Positions 9,679-18,399 of a DNA stretch of 59,761 nucleotides are shown one piece after another. Source of the DNA: Candidatus Cryosericum septentrionale. Lineage in GTDB: Bacteria; Caldisericota; Caldisericia; Cryosericales; Cryosericaceae. Each line of letters begins with the position of its first letter. Position 1 is the first letter of the stretch. The stretch covers positions 1 to 59,761 of the forward strand of contig NZ_QXIY01000019.1 in NCBI RefSeq assembly GCF_003570995.1, read 5' to 3'. The position numbers were made by a program, and so were the translations under genes. Under the pieces are notes generated by a model that made no database searches, was not told the DNA's origin, and saw only the letters and a program-made list of their open reading frames with translations.

Positions 9679-10263
9679 ATGAGAAGAGACTTTGACTACG
9701 ATTCAAGGGTGGAAGGCGAAAGCGTACGCATCTTCGTGCCTCACCATGCCTCGAACAAAGGACAACACTGCGGCCAGTCTTGGAAAATGCCTGTGGTCTA
9801 TACGCTGGAGGTGATCGTAGACCGTAGCATCTATGAGAGGCTGAAAGATGGCAACGCTCTGCTGGGCGTTAACTATGCCAACACGAGAGTGCCTACGCAG
9901 ACGCCTCTTGCGCGAGCCTATATTGGACGAATCTGCGGGATCACCTATCCAGGAAGCTCATATCCACTACCCTGGTTGGTGCTTGGCAGCCGGCCCGCCG
10001 ATGGATTGATGGCTGACCACATCAATGGCAACGGGCTTGACAACCGCTTGCAAAATCTCCGCTGGGCTACACATTGGCAGAACATGCAGAACAGGCGGGG
10101 CTGGGGCAGTGCAAGCAAGACTATGGGAGTGCACTACAACAAGAGCACTGGTAAGTGGGTTGCCAGCGTGATGCGTGCAGTTGATATCCAAGAGGAAGCC
10201 GAGGCTGAGGCGATCCGGATCCATGAGTTGGTATATGGGCCATTTGCCAGGTCAGTCAATTGA
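9679..10263 (+). CDS. HNH endonuclease with AP2-like DNA-binding domain
   Basis: A 194-residue protein of the free-standing homing endonuclease type. The HNH core is at about 111-139 (MADHINGNGLDN, then NLRWATHWQNMQN), followed by a short AP2-like domain at about 147-190 (TMGVHYNKSTGKWVASV, ending YGPFARSVN). Such genes are usually found in phages, introns or as solitary mobile genes. It lies between the recombinase and fmt, preceded by 187 bases with no gene and an imperfect hairpin (GGCC arms at about 9609-9629). AAGGAG lies 11 bases upstream of the ATG. No intron structure could be established. Confidence 0.75.
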   Translation: MRRDFDYDSRVEGESVRIFVPHHASNKGQHCGQSWKMPVVYTLEVIVDRSIYERLKDGNALLGVNYANTRVPTQTPLARAYIGRICGITYPGSSYPLPWLVLGSRPADGLMADHINGNGLDNRLQNLRWATHWQNMQNRRGWGSASKTMGVHYNKSTGKWVASVMRAVDIQEEAEAEAIRIHELVYGPFARSVN

Positions 10264-10273
10264 GGAATCCGAT

Positions 10274-10291
10274 CGCCACAAATCAATCTTT
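10274..10291. terminator. small hairpin between convergent HNH and fmt genes
   Basis: CCACAAA and TTTGTG arms around a short loop lie in the gap between the convergent HNH gene and fmt. The stem is only about 6 bp with a short T run, so termination is a weak inference from position. Confidence 0.3.
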
Positions 10292-10347
10292 GTGAACGTT
10301 GGACCAAACTGTGGATAACTTTGGCCCGACCTTTGAGATGGGTAAGT

Positions 10348-11310
10348 CTATGCAAATGGGTTTCGACGGAGGACATTTCCGGGGACAAGACGCCGGCCGT
10401 TGAGAAGGTCGACCGTCGACATGGGAGTCTTCCCCGGAAACTGGAGCTCTAAAAGTTCGAGCCATCCGTCACCGCAGCGAACGGCGACACGCTTGCGCAG
10501 AAATTGTGCAACCGTACCAGAGGGGGCGTCTGCGGAGAGGTCGATGTCTGCAGACAAAGGGATAGCCCTGAGGATCTTCAGTCGGTCCGTTTCCTGGAAA
10601 GAGCACGCACATGGTTCAGGGGCAAGAGCCCGGACGAGATTGTATGCCTGCTCGATCGAACCTGACCAGTCGATGAGTTCGTCGTCAGACTTGAGCTTGC
10701 GTGCGTAGGAGCCCGCGCCGGTTTGTTGCAGTGGCGTTGTTGAGCTGTGCAACAGTTGGTCGAAGACGTGCAAAGTAAGCGGCACTCCTACCCGGATGAT
10801 AGAAGCCTCGACATCGGTGCGGTAATCCGAGTCGGCAATTGTGAACGATTCCTGAGCCAGAAGCTCACCACGGTCCAGCAGGCCGTTCATTCGAATGATG
10901 CTCACGGCTGACTGCCTGCAACCGTCCATGATCTGGCGTTCAATGGGAGCTGCCCCCCGATACCAGGGCAGCGGGGACGGGTGGAGGTTGATGGAGGCGA
11001 GACGCGGTGCATCCAGGAGAGCCTGCGGAAGGAGTCTTCCGTAGGAAAGCAGGAACAGGATGTCGACGGCACCGTCGACCAGTTGCTTCGTCAGTAGCCC
11101 TTCAGGGGTCTCTGCGCCATTCAGCACGGGGATTGAATGAGACTCTGCCCACGCTTGTACGGGGTTGGCCAGGAGCTTGCCTCGGCGGATGCGCGGCTCC
11201 TCTGACACGACCGCAAGTACGACGTGGAACCGGCATCTGATGGCGTCGAAGACCGGGACCGAAATCGATGACGAACCAAAGACAGCGATGCGGGGAACGT
11301 CCAAGGCCAT
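10348..11310 (-). CDS. fmt: methionyl-tRNA formyltransferase
   Basis: Fmt formylates initiator Met-tRNA using 10-formyl-THF. The 320-residue protein has an N-terminal formyltransferase domain with catalytic N108 and H110 in SINLHPSPLPWYRGAAPI, D146 in MNGLLDRGELL, and a C-terminal OB-like domain. The usual LDTG is LDRG here, but the Asp is kept. The start lies 2 bases beyond the def stop. def and fmt act at opposite ends of the formyl-methionine cycle and are paired here as in most bacteria; priA upstream of them is also a widespread arrangement. Confidence 0.95.
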   Translation of the reverse strand: MALDVPRIAVFGSSSISVPVFDAIRCRFHVVLAVVSEEPRIRRGKLLANPVQAWAESHSIPVLNGAETPEGLLTKQLVDGAVDILFLLSYGRLLPQALLDAPRLASINLHPSPLPWYRGAAPIERQIMDGCRQSAVSIIRMNGLLDRGELLAQESFTIADSDYRTDVEASIIRVGVPLTLHVFDQLLHSSTTPLQQTGAGSYARKLKSDDELIDWSGSIEQAYNLVRALAPEPCACSFQETDRLKILRAIPLSADIDLSADAPSGTVAQFLRKRVAVRCGDGWLELLELQFPGKTPMSTVDLLNGRRLVPGNVLRRNPFA

Positions 11311-11312
11311 CG

Positions 11313-11822
11313 TCAGAGTTCCTGTCCCTTTCCCTTGATTGTTTGAGTCAGTACGGCGGCGACGGGGCTTCCTTCTTGGACGGAAATCGTGGACGGGTCA
11401 GTGATCCGATCGACGAACAGCATGCCCTGGAGGTGATCCAACTCGTGTTGGATGACACGAGCTTCAAAATCGACGTACTTGTGGATGCGTCTCTTGCCGG
11501 TATGATCCAAGTATGAGAGCGTGATTTCAGTAGCACGGTCGATTGGAGCATAAACACCGGGAACGCTGAGACAGCCTTCCTCAGCGCTTGCTGATCCTTT
11601 GCGCTCCAGGATCTGAGGGTTCGCCACAAGATGGAGCCCTTCGCCGACATCGTAGATGAAGAACGCTTGGCTAAGGCCAATCTGAGGGGCAGCCAAGCCG
11701 ACTCCTGTTGGTTTCATGAAATCTTCCATCGATTCGGCCAGATGAACAAGCTCTCTTGTCATCTTCCGTATGGGTTTTGCCTTCTGGCGAAGGATGGGAC
11801 TGCCAATCAGTACGATTTTCAT
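11313..11822 (-). CDS. def: peptide deformylase
   Basis: Def removes the N-formyl group from nascent proteins using a Fe2+ or Zn2+ centre. All three motifs are present: GVGLAAPQIG (40-49), EGCLS (82-86, metal Cys) and QHELDH (125-130, two metal His and catalytic Glu). The frame is open further upstream into priA, but ATG at 11822 gives the canonical MKIVLIGSPILR N-terminus, a normal 169-residue length, and starts just after the priA stop, so it was chosen. No strong ribosome binding site is visible, which suggests coupling to priA translation. Confidence 0.95.
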   Translation of the reverse strand: MKIVLIGSPILRQKAKPIRKMTRELVHLAESMEDFMKPTGVGLAAPQIGLSQAFFIYDVGEGLHLVANPQILERKGSASAEEGCLSVPGVYAPIDRATEITLSYLDHTGKRRIHKYVDFEARVIQHELDHLQGMLFVDRITDPSTISVQEGSPVAAVLTQTIKGKGQEL

Positions 11823-11826
11823 GTGA

Positions 11827-13917
11827 TCAGTATACCCGGATGGTGGCATTCTGGAAGTGTCTATTGTGAGCGAGAGCGGTGCCAACACGCAGTCCAAGGG
11901 CCGCCTGCAGGGAGTCGGCCCGGAACTCGAGAGAGAGGACTCTTGCCCGAGCCGAGACTGTCAGCAGGTCCGCGTGCAGCCCGCGGAAATCCACTCCTTC
12001 CGCAACAAGGGCGTTCTCCAAGTCCTTGGTCATTGCGTCCACGTCGGGGCTCGCGCCGCGAGACGAGACACGTATAACGAACTGGCGTGCGAAAGGCGGC
12101 ATCAACAGCTCCCGGCGCTGTTCCCTCTCCTTTTCAAGGAAGGCTGCCATGGTCTCAGTACCGTCGAGAACGCCTCGCAGGCCTGTGGAGCGGCGGTCGA
12201 GTTGGATCAGAACAGTGCCTGGCGCGGTTTCTGCTACCGCGCCACTGACGACGACGGCCAGCTGCTCGATGTTATCGAACACCGGGTGCCGGAGCCCGAC
12301 GCTTACGTCGGGAAAGACAACGAGCTCAGGCTTCAGGACAGCGATGCGCTGGACATCGGCATACGTGCCGAGAAACAGCGACGGACCGGTGTTCTGCGCG
12401 ACCATGGCCTCGTCGGTGGGTGTCATTAGCTGGACGGCTGAGACCGGAAACGTACGCTGGAGCTCACGGGCGAGGCGGTCCAGACCGTACCCGCGTGATC
12501 GAAGTTGTGTCCCATGGCAGTTGGGACAGAGATCGGGCGGAACCTCTGAATGACCGCACTGTTTGCAGAAGAGCCTCTTCCTATCCCCTCCCAGGGTCAG
12601 CGTCGCACCACAGTCAGGGCAGGTCGCTGTGTACCCACATTCCGCACACTCGATCAGCGTCGCAAAACCGCGAATGTTCAGGAGAAGCATGGAGTCCTTG
12701 CCGTGGTCGTAGGTTTGCCGGAGGAGGTGCATCGTGGGTGCGAGGAGAACCCCCGAAGGCCCAGTCTGTTTCTCCGAGGCAGGGTTCTGACTCCGAAGAA
12801 CGAAGGTAGCAGACACGTGGGCAGGGTTCTCGACCTCTGATCCCAGCACGGAGTCTGTCGGGACACCACACGCGTCAAGTACTGAGAGTGTGGGCGCACT
12901 CACGCCAGCCAGACACGGGATGCCGTGCGCCTTGCTCATGTCAGCTGCAACACTGAGAAGACTTCTGAGCGAAAAGTGTTGCCAGAAGAAGGGCCACTCC
13001 CCGGGGATCCCTAGGTCGACGGCAACAAGTGCGATTTCAGGGAGGATCAATGACGAGAACTGACGGGTGCTCAGCCAGACGGTCGAGTGGCGGTCGCCAC
13101 GAAAGCGTCTGGCGCCGACTGAGGGCCAACGGACAGCCGGAATGTTCCAGTCGCGGGACAGGAGCCCTTCGTAAAGACTCGCGAGTACGTCTGAGCTGAC
13201 GATCAGGGCAACGCTGCCGCCGCCAGCGATCGCGGCTTCGATGGCCGAGCGAAAGCGAGTCGCCCTGTCCACGAAGGATCCGACAATAAGCTGTGGGTCA
13301 CTGTGGTCGCCCCGTGCGTAAGACACTCGTGGCTCGGTGTCGGCTAGTCCGCGGTCGACAACAAATCCCTGCTCATAGAGCTTGCGTCTTGCGGGGGTTG
13401 AGAGTTTCCAGAGCGCGCTCTGTAGATGAGCAGTGGCTTCACTATCTGAAAGCAGTTGGCGCACTGGAGCGGTCTTTGTGGAAAAGGAGGGGTCCCGCGC
13501 GGCCATCACCTGCAGATTGTGCAGAAGCCTTGCCGGGTCGGATGCAGTGAGGCGAGCCTTGCTGCGGTCATGCGGTTGAGATGCCTGCAGGAAACGGACA
13601 ATCGCGAGAGCATCTTCCCAACCAAGGACCTGTCTCTCGAGAGAATGCTGAAGCGCCACCACATCAAGCCCCAGCGCCGGATAGATGCCAGGCGCTGAGC
13701 ACACACTCAGGGCGGAGAGAGGAAGCCCCCCTGTCTCGGACCATGGACCCTCGAGTCCAGATACCGACACGAGCAGGGCAGGCGCGACATTGTGCATAAA
13801 AGGAACCAGGAACCACGTCCCTGGTTCCGGATTGTCCCCAACCGAACCGAGATCGTACGATAGGAGGTTACGCGAAAATGGACCTCTCTGTGTCAGAACG
13901 GCGAAACTGCCGAGCAC
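11827..13917 (-). CDS. priA: primosomal protein N' (PriA) with degenerate helicase motifs
   Basis: PriA recognises stalled forks and reloads the replisome. The 696-residue protein has an N-terminal 3'-DNA-binding-like region and the full eight-Cys zinc module (C424, C427, C433, C436, C451, C454, C464, C467) preceded by LLLNIRGFATLI, which identifies the family. The helicase signatures are absent: no GxxGSGKT P-loop is found near residues 205-240, the DEEH box is replaced around 297-308 (VAVDLGIPGEW), GTQMIxKG has become GTYADVQR, and the QVAGRAGR motif is SGAVAETAPG. It is therefore probably an ATPase-dead PriA, a state also described in actinobacteria. It starts 3 bases after metK ends. Confidence 0.88.
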   Translation of the reverse strand: MLGSFAVLTQRGPFSRNLLSYDLGSVGDNPEPGTWFLVPFMHNVAPALLVSVSGLEGPWSETGGLPLSALSVCSAPGIYPALGLDVVALQHSLERQVLGWEDALAIVRFLQASQPHDRSKARLTASDPARLLHNLQVMAARDPSFSTKTAPVRQLLSDSEATAHLQSALWKLSTPARRKLYEQGFVVDRGLADTEPRVSYARGDHSDPQLIVGSFVDRATRFRSAIEAAIAGGGSVALIVSSDVLASLYEGLLSRDWNIPAVRWPSVGARRFRGDRHSTVWLSTRQFSSLILPEIALVAVDLGIPGEWPFFWQHFSLRSLLSVAADMSKAHGIPCLAGVSAPTLSVLDACGVPTDSVLGSEVENPAHVSATFVLRSQNPASEKQTGPSGVLLAPTMHLLRQTYDHGKDSMLLLNIRGFATLIECAECGYTATCPDCGATLTLGGDRKRLFCKQCGHSEVPPDLCPNCHGTQLRSRGYGLDRLARELQRTFPVSAVQLMTPTDEAMVAQNTGPSLFLGTYADVQRIAVLKPELVVFPDVSVGLRHPVFDNIEQLAVVVSGAVAETAPGTVLIQLDRRSTGLRGVLDGTETMAAFLEKEREQRRELLMPPFARQFVIRVSSRGASPDVDAMTKDLENALVAEGVDFRGLHADLLTVSARARVLSLEFRADSLQAALGLRVGTALAHNRHFQNATIRVY

Positions 13918-13920
13918 GGG

Positions 13921-15090
13921 CTAGATGTTGAGCCAGTTCTTCAGTTCTCGAACCAGGTCAAGTTCTTCCCAGCTGAATCCCGGACGTCCGAAGTGACCGT
14001 GCATGGACGTCTGGCGGTAAATGGGCTTTCGAAGCCCGAGGTAGTCTATCATGGCAGTAGGAGTCATTTCGACATTCTTCGCAATGGCGTCCCGTACGAT
14101 CGACTCGGGAACCGCGCCAGTGCCTTCGAAGGAAATCTCGAACGAAGCGGGGTCCTTCTGACCGATGACATAAGCCACCTGCGTAAGGCATCGATGGGCA
14201 ATACCGGCTGCCACGATGTTCTTGGCGAGATACCGCATAAGATAGGTGGCCGACCGGTCCACTTTTGTGGGGTCCTTGCCAGAGAAAGCTCCTCCGCCAT
14301 GCGGGATACGTCCCCCGTACGTGTCGATGCCTAATTTGCGTCCCGTCATACCCGTGTCGGACTGTGGGCCACCCACGACAAACTTGCCGGTTGGATTCAC
14401 AAAGATCGTGGTCTTGCTGTCGAGAAGGTCAATCGGCAACGATGGCCGTACGATCTTTTCGATGATCTCCTCACGAGCCTGATTCGACATTCGTGAGGGA
14501 TTGTCGGGATCAAGAACGGTGTCGAGGTGCTGAGATGAGAGGACCACAGAACGCAGGTACACGGGCTTGTCGCCATCGTATTCCAGCGTGACCTGACTCT
14601 TGCCGTCCGGGCCCAGATAGTCAAGGATATTCTGCTGCCGGACTTCCTCCTGCCGCATAGTAAGCTTGCGCGCCAGTTCGTACGGTAGCGGCATATACTC
14701 AGGCGTTTCGTCCGTGGCATAGCCATACATGATACCCTGGTCCCCGGCGCCACCTGCGTCGACAGCCTGCGCAATGTCTGGAGACTGGCGACCAATTGCG
14801 TTGACGACCGCACAGGTCTTGGCGTCAAACCCATATTTCGGGTGATTGTAGCCAATGGTGTCGATAGTCGACCGGACGACTCCGTCGACGTCGACGAATG
14901 CGTTGGTCGTAATCTCTCCCCCGACAATGACCAGGCCATGTGTGACAAAGGTTTCACAGGCGACGCGGCTGTATCGGTCCTGCGTAAGCAGTTCGTCCAG
15001 AATGGCGTCTGAGATCTGGTCGGCGACCTTGTCGGGATGCCCGATCGTCACAAACTCTACGGTCTGGCTGGTGCGCGCATTCTTGTCCAT
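13921..15090 (-). CDS. metK: S-adenosylmethionine synthetase
   Basis: MetK makes SAM from methionine and ATP. The 389-residue protein has GHPDK (17-21), the GGAGDQGIMYGYATDET signature, and the P-loop-like GGGAFSGKDPTKVDRSA. The frame extends 12 codons further, but ATG at 15090 behind AGGAGAG gives the standard length. Users of SAM in this window include the radical SAM protein at 43830 and MiaB. The gap to rpoZ holds a GC hairpin but no recognisable SAM riboswitch. Confidence 0.98.
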   Translation of the reverse strand: MDKNARTSQTVEFVTIGHPDKVADQISDAILDELLTQDRYSRVACETFVTHGLVIVGGEITTNAFVDVDGVVRSTIDTIGYNHPKYGFDAKTCAVVNAIGRQSPDIAQAVDAGGAGDQGIMYGYATDETPEYMPLPYELARKLTMRQEEVRQQNILDYLGPDGKSQVTLEYDGDKPVYLRSVVLSSQHLDTVLDPDNPSRMSNQAREEIIEKIVRPSLPIDLLDSKTTIFVNPTGKFVVGGPQSDTGMTGRKLGIDTYGGRIPHGGGAFSGKDPTKVDRSATYLMRYLAKNIVAAGIAHRCLTQVAYVIGQKDPASFEISFEGTGAVPESIVRDAIAKNVEMTPTAMIDYLGLRKPIYRQTSMHGHFGRPGFSWEELDLVRELKNWLNI

Positions 15091-15116
15091 AGGTCTCTCC
15101 TTTCGCAAGTTGTCGA

Positions 15117-15140
15117 CACCCCGCACGCTCGTACGGGGTG
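15117..15140 (-). other. GC-rich hairpin in the metK leader
   Basis: On the minus strand CCCCGTAC and GTGCGGGG can form an 8-bp stem with a 4-base loop, about 30 bases before metK. No U run follows on either side, so it is not a standard terminator; an mRNA processing or leader element is possible. Confidence 0.35.
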
Positions 15141-15178
15141 GTTGACGCTTCTTCGTAAGTGATTGGATTCCGGGTACT

Positions 15179-15442
15179 CTAGCGCTTCGGCTCGATGTCC
15201 TCGATCACCGGGTTCGCAGCGTCGCGTGCCGCTGCAGCCACCATGCGGCCGGCGGACTTCCGAAGGATGTCATCAACAGGCTCGCGGAGCGGGTCAGTCT
15301 TCTCTTCGAGCAATTCATGCGATGTATCGAGAAGCTGACGAATGAGCCGATACTTGTTCGTGTCGACTTTCGCAATCAACGTCTCCAGATAGAGGTTTGC
15401 CAGCTCCGGCTGTTGGGTAGGCTGTTCTTTCTGCTCGTCCAT
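15179..15442 (-). CDS. rpoZ: putative RNA polymerase omega subunit
   Basis: An 87-residue, largely helical protein between gmk and metK. That position is where rpoZ commonly lies (gmk-rpoZ). The segment LIAKVDTNKYRLIRQLLDTSHELLEE loosely resembles the conserved omega helix, in which NKY is followed by a basic, Ala/Arg-rich helix, but the match is weak. Omega assists assembly of the beta-prime subunit. The assignment rests more on context than sequence; an unknown small protein remains possible. Confidence 0.55.
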   Translation of the reverse strand: MDEQKEQPTQQPELANLYLETLIAKVDTNKYRLIRQLLDTSHELLEEKTDPLREPVDDILRKSAGRMVAAAARDAANPVIEDIEPKR

Positions 15443-15451
15443 GCACGACTC

Positions 15452-16000
15452 CTATCTCCGCAGTACACTGCGGACTATGCTGTCGACAATGTCGACCGTG
15501 GTCTCAAGGTCGCGGTTCGTAACCATGTAATCGTAGTCCTTGGCAAAAGTCATCTCGTAATGACCAAGCTCGATGCGTCCGGCTATCTCTTGGGGCGTTT
15601 CCGAGCCTCTGCACTCCAGACGACGTTCGAGCTCCATCACATCCGGGGGCTTAAGGAAAATCATAAGGGCTCCTGGAAACAGGCGCTTTATGCTGGGACC
15701 GCCATGAATATCGATGGTTAGGACGAGAATCTCCTGTGGCCTGACAGCCTCAAGCGAGGACATTAGCGTCCCATAGTGATGGCCACGTATATCAGCATAC
15801 TCTGCGAACAGTCCTTTGTCAATCCAATCTGTGAACTGTTCCTCGGTCACAAAGTGATAGTCGACGCCGTCCACTTCCCACGGTCGGGGGGCCCTCGTCG
15901 TCACGGAGATCGAGCGTTGCATGTCTGGGTAGCGCCGCAGCAGTTCCGCGACGACAGTGCTCTTGCCGACGCCTCCAGGACCAGATACCACGACAATCAT
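15452..16000 (-). CDS. gmk: guanylate kinase
   Basis: Gmk phosphorylates GMP to GDP. The 182-residue protein has a P-loop GPGGVGKST (7-15), the GMP-binding SVTTRAPRPWEVDGVDYHFV segment, and the lid region near RGSETPQEIAGRI. The ATG lies behind AGGAAGG and overlaps the ctpA stop. Length is slightly short but complete for the family. Confidence 0.96.
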   Translation of the reverse strand: MIVVVSGPGGVGKSTVVAELLRRYPDMQRSISVTTRAPRPWEVDGVDYHFVTEEQFTDWIDKGLFAEYADIRGHHYGTLMSSLEAVRPQEILVLTIDIHGGPSIKRLFPGALMIFLKPPDVMELERRLECRGSETPQEIAGRIELGHYEMTFAKDYDYMVTNRDLETTVDIVDSIVRSVLRR

Positions 16001-17196
16001 GGGCGCTTTCCTTCCTCCACCGTCTGGACAGCACGTGCGAGTTGGCCATCACCCGGCAGCGTTCCAAAGAGTGCGGGGGCTGGATCTGCCACCACGATGT
16101 TGGGAGTCAGCCCTTTCTTCTGGATCGTGTTCTTGTTTGGCGTGTAGTACTCCTCGACCGTCACTTTGAGTTCGTATCCTTCCGCGAGGTCCCAGCTTCG
16201 CTGGATGAGTCCTTTGCCGAACGTCGTGGTTCCCACGACGAGAGCCGCCTTGTTCTCCTGCATGGCAGCCGAGAAGATCTCGGAAGCGCTCGCAGAGTTT
16301 TCGTTGACCAGGACAACGATCGGAAACGAGACACTGGCACCATTGACGGTCACAGGGTTTACTTCGCCTCCAGCCTCCCTCGTCCATAGAGCTGTCCCAT
16401 GGGGAATGAAGTTCGAGAGCATGTCGAGGCATTCACTCAGATAGCCGCCTCCATTGTCCCGTATGTCGATGACCAGTCCTGCAATCTTCTGGTCCTCGAG
16501 TGTGTGAAGCGCCCGGGCAAACTTCACAGCCACACCAGAGTTGAATGAGGAGACGGAGATGTAGCCAACCTTGTTCCCGATGATGCGACTCTCTACAACC
16601 GGGAGCTCGACTTGGCGCCGCTCGACAGTGTAGTCCAGAAGTGTCCCGGCACGTTCGATCTTCAATCGTACCGAGGTACCCGCCTTGCCCTTGACACGAG
16701 CGGAGACGGTATCGAGGTCCAGTTTTCGAGCGGTCGTGCCGTCTATGCTGTCGATGAGGTCTCCAGGTTTCAGCCCAGCCTCTTCTGCAGGCGTACCGGC
16801 AAACACCCTCACGATCTCGATGGCGTCAGCTTTCTTGCTCGGCGTGATGACGACGCCGATGCCTACGTATTCACCAGACAGCTGTTCGCGAAAGTCCGCC
16901 GCCTCGGCAGGTGTAAACAGTTCCGTGTACGGGTCGCCGAGCCCGACGACCTGTCCCTTGAGGAGCTTGCCGGCATCAACCTTCTGGTAGTACTGCAGGC
17001 TGAGGGTGTCATAGATGTCCCCGGACAGCTTGAGATAGGTGTCGCGGTCAAGGGTCGTCTGGACTGACGATGGTCGGGAAGAGCCTGTAAGGCGTGGGGC
17101 AAGGAATGGATATGCAACGAATCCTGCCCAGAATGCGATCACGACAACGAGCAGCGCGGCTACTGCTATGACAAGCGAGGATCTTCTGGATGGCAT
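15997..17196 (-). CDS. ctpA: carboxy-terminal processing protease, S41 family
   Basis: A membrane-anchored serine protease of 399 residues. An N-terminal signal anchor (about 8-30) is followed by a PDZ domain (about 105-190) and the S41 catalytic domain, with the nucleophile Ser in SASASE (about S303) and the general base K328 in TTFGKG. CtpA/Prc enzymes trim exported proteins and wall hydrolases outside the membrane. It lies immediately downstream of ftsE, ftsX and the M23 activator, an arrangement widely conserved in Firmicutes and other bacteria. Confidence 0.95.
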   Translation of the reverse strand: MPSRRSSLVIAVAALLVVVIAFWAGFVAYPFLAPRLTGSSRPSSVQTTLDRDTYLKLSGDIYDTLSLQYYQKVDAGKLLKGQVVGLGDPYTELFTPAEAADFREQLSGEYVGIGVVITPSKKADAIEIVRVFAGTPAEEAGLKPGDLIDSIDGTTARKLDLDTVSARVKGKAGTSVRLKIERAGTLLDYTVERRQVELPVVESRIIGNKVGYISVSSFNSGVAVKFARALHTLEDQKIAGLVIDIRDNGGGYLSECLDMLSNFIPHGTALWTREAGGEVNPVTVNGASVSFPIVVLVNENSASASEIFSAAMQENKAALVVGTTTFGKGLIQRSWDLAEGYELKVTVEEYYTPNKNTIQKKGLTPNIVVADPAPALFGTLPGDGQLARAVQTVEEGKRP

Positions 17197-17220
17197 GGGA
17201 ATCTCCTTTCGCTGTGAGCG

Positions 17221-18399
17221 CTACGGTTTTCGCCTAAGATAGAGCATCGGGTTCTTCGCAGTGCCATCAATCCGGACCTCAAAGTGCAGATGAGGGCCCG
17301 TGCTCCAGCCAGTGTTGTCTGTAAGCGCTATCACCTGACCACGTTTCACGGACTGCCCCTTCTCGGCAATGAACGACTTGAGATGTCCAAAGACCAGGGT
17401 CATGTGCTGGCTGCACTGGACCATCAGCATGTTGCCATACCCTGCGAATCTCCCTTCGTACGCAACGACGCCATCAGCGGGAGCCCGAAGCGTCGTTGAC
17501 ATCGGACAACCCATGTCGATGCCGTTGTGCATCTCCCACGTACCGTTGATCGGGTCGTGGCGCATCCCAAAGAGCTCGGTTATACGAATGTGCCCGGGTA
17601 TGGGCCACAGGAGTTTGCCTGTCGACTCATTGCCAAGATATTTTTGCCGATCGATCTCAGCGACAATCTGGTCGATGAGTTTGTTTTCCCGCTTGATTTC
17701 GTCTTGAATGCGCTTGTCATCGGCGGAGAATTGAGTACCCTTAGCTGCCAGATAGTTCAGGGTCTGCTGTGTGGTAGCTTTCTGCTGCGCCAGAAGGCTT
17801 GCCTGTTGTTTCTTGAGCGCATACACCTGCTCCAGCTGCTTCTTCGTCTGTGCATAGTCGGCGCGGTCCGATTGCAGAGCGAGTTTCTGTGTACTCACAG
17901 CAGACAGAGACGCCGTGATCTGTTGAAGGACGGCTGACACACCTTGCTGCGCGTCGACGGTGGCATTGAGATCTCCTCCTGTGAAAGGAAGACCTGCGAC
18001 GTCGAGGTTGGACACGTGGTAGAGAAGGTCGATCGACGACTCAGTTCCCGATGACAGCTCATTGTATTGCTTTTCTCTGATGGCGATCTGAGCCGCTGTC
18101 TTGCCGAGGAGAGTCTCGAGCTGAACGATGCGACTGTCGATGTTCCCTATGTCGCCTTCCAGCTGATCCACCTGGTCATTGAGGGAGGTCAGCTGACTCA
18201 GCAGGTTGTACTTGGCCGACTTGTTTTCGTTGATCAGCTTCTGGATTTCCTGAAGCTGCGCCTTCAGCTGGTTCATCTTCTGCTGGGCGGCCTTGAGGTC
18301 GCTCGTGAGGTCTCCTTCGACGCCAGGAGCGAAGACGGAGGCGCCGACAAACAGACAGAGAATTAGGACAATGGCAATGAGAAACCTCAGGATTCTCAT
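17221..18399 (-). CDS. EnvC-like murein hydrolase activator / M23 peptidase
   Basis: An exported protein of 392 residues: a hydrophobic signal segment (about 1-24), long coiled coils (about 30-115 and 150-255) and a C-terminal LytM/M23 domain. The zinc ligands of an active endopeptidase appear intact: H291 and D295 in HNGIDMG, H339 (FGHL) and HLH at 370-372. Unlike E. coli EnvC, whose LytM domain is degenerate, this one could cleave peptidoglycan itself, as in Gram-positive partners of FtsEX. The ATG overlaps the ftsX stop (ATGA), so FtsEX and this protein are translationally coupled and probably form one complex. Confidence 0.92.
   Translation of the reverse strand: MRILRFLIAIVLILCLFVGASVFAPGVEGDLTSDLKAAQQKMNQLKAQLQEIQKLINENKSAKYNLLSQLTSLNDQVDQLEGDIGNIDSRIVQLETLLGKTAAQIAIREKQYNELSSGTESSIDLLYHVSNLDVAGLPFTGGDLNATVDAQQGVSAVLQQITASLSAVSTQKLALQSDRADYAQTKKQLEQVYALKKQQASLLAQQKATTQQTLNYLAAKGTQFSADDKRIQDEIKRENKLIDQIVAEIDRQKYLGNESTGKLLWPIPGHIRITELFGMRHDPINGTWEMHNGIDMGCPMSTTLRAPADGVVAYEGRFAGYGNMLMVQCSQHMTLVFGHLKSFIAEKGQSVKRGQVIALTDNTGWSTGPHLHFEVRIDGTAKNPMLYLRRKP

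Noticed and set aside
8556..10263. Integrase plus HNH endonuclease as a prophage or integrated element
   Set aside because: The recombinase is coupled to a housekeeping gene and looks XerC/D-like; no attachment repeats or other phage genes were found.
10310..10318. A perfect DnaA box (TGTGGATAA) between the HNH gene and fmt
   Set aside because: A single box with no AT-rich unwinding region, no second box and no dnaA/dnaN nearby does not support a replication origin.
15090..15180. A SAM riboswitch upstream of metK
   Set aside because: The 90-base gap holds only one simple hairpin and none of the conserved riboswitch cores I could recognise.
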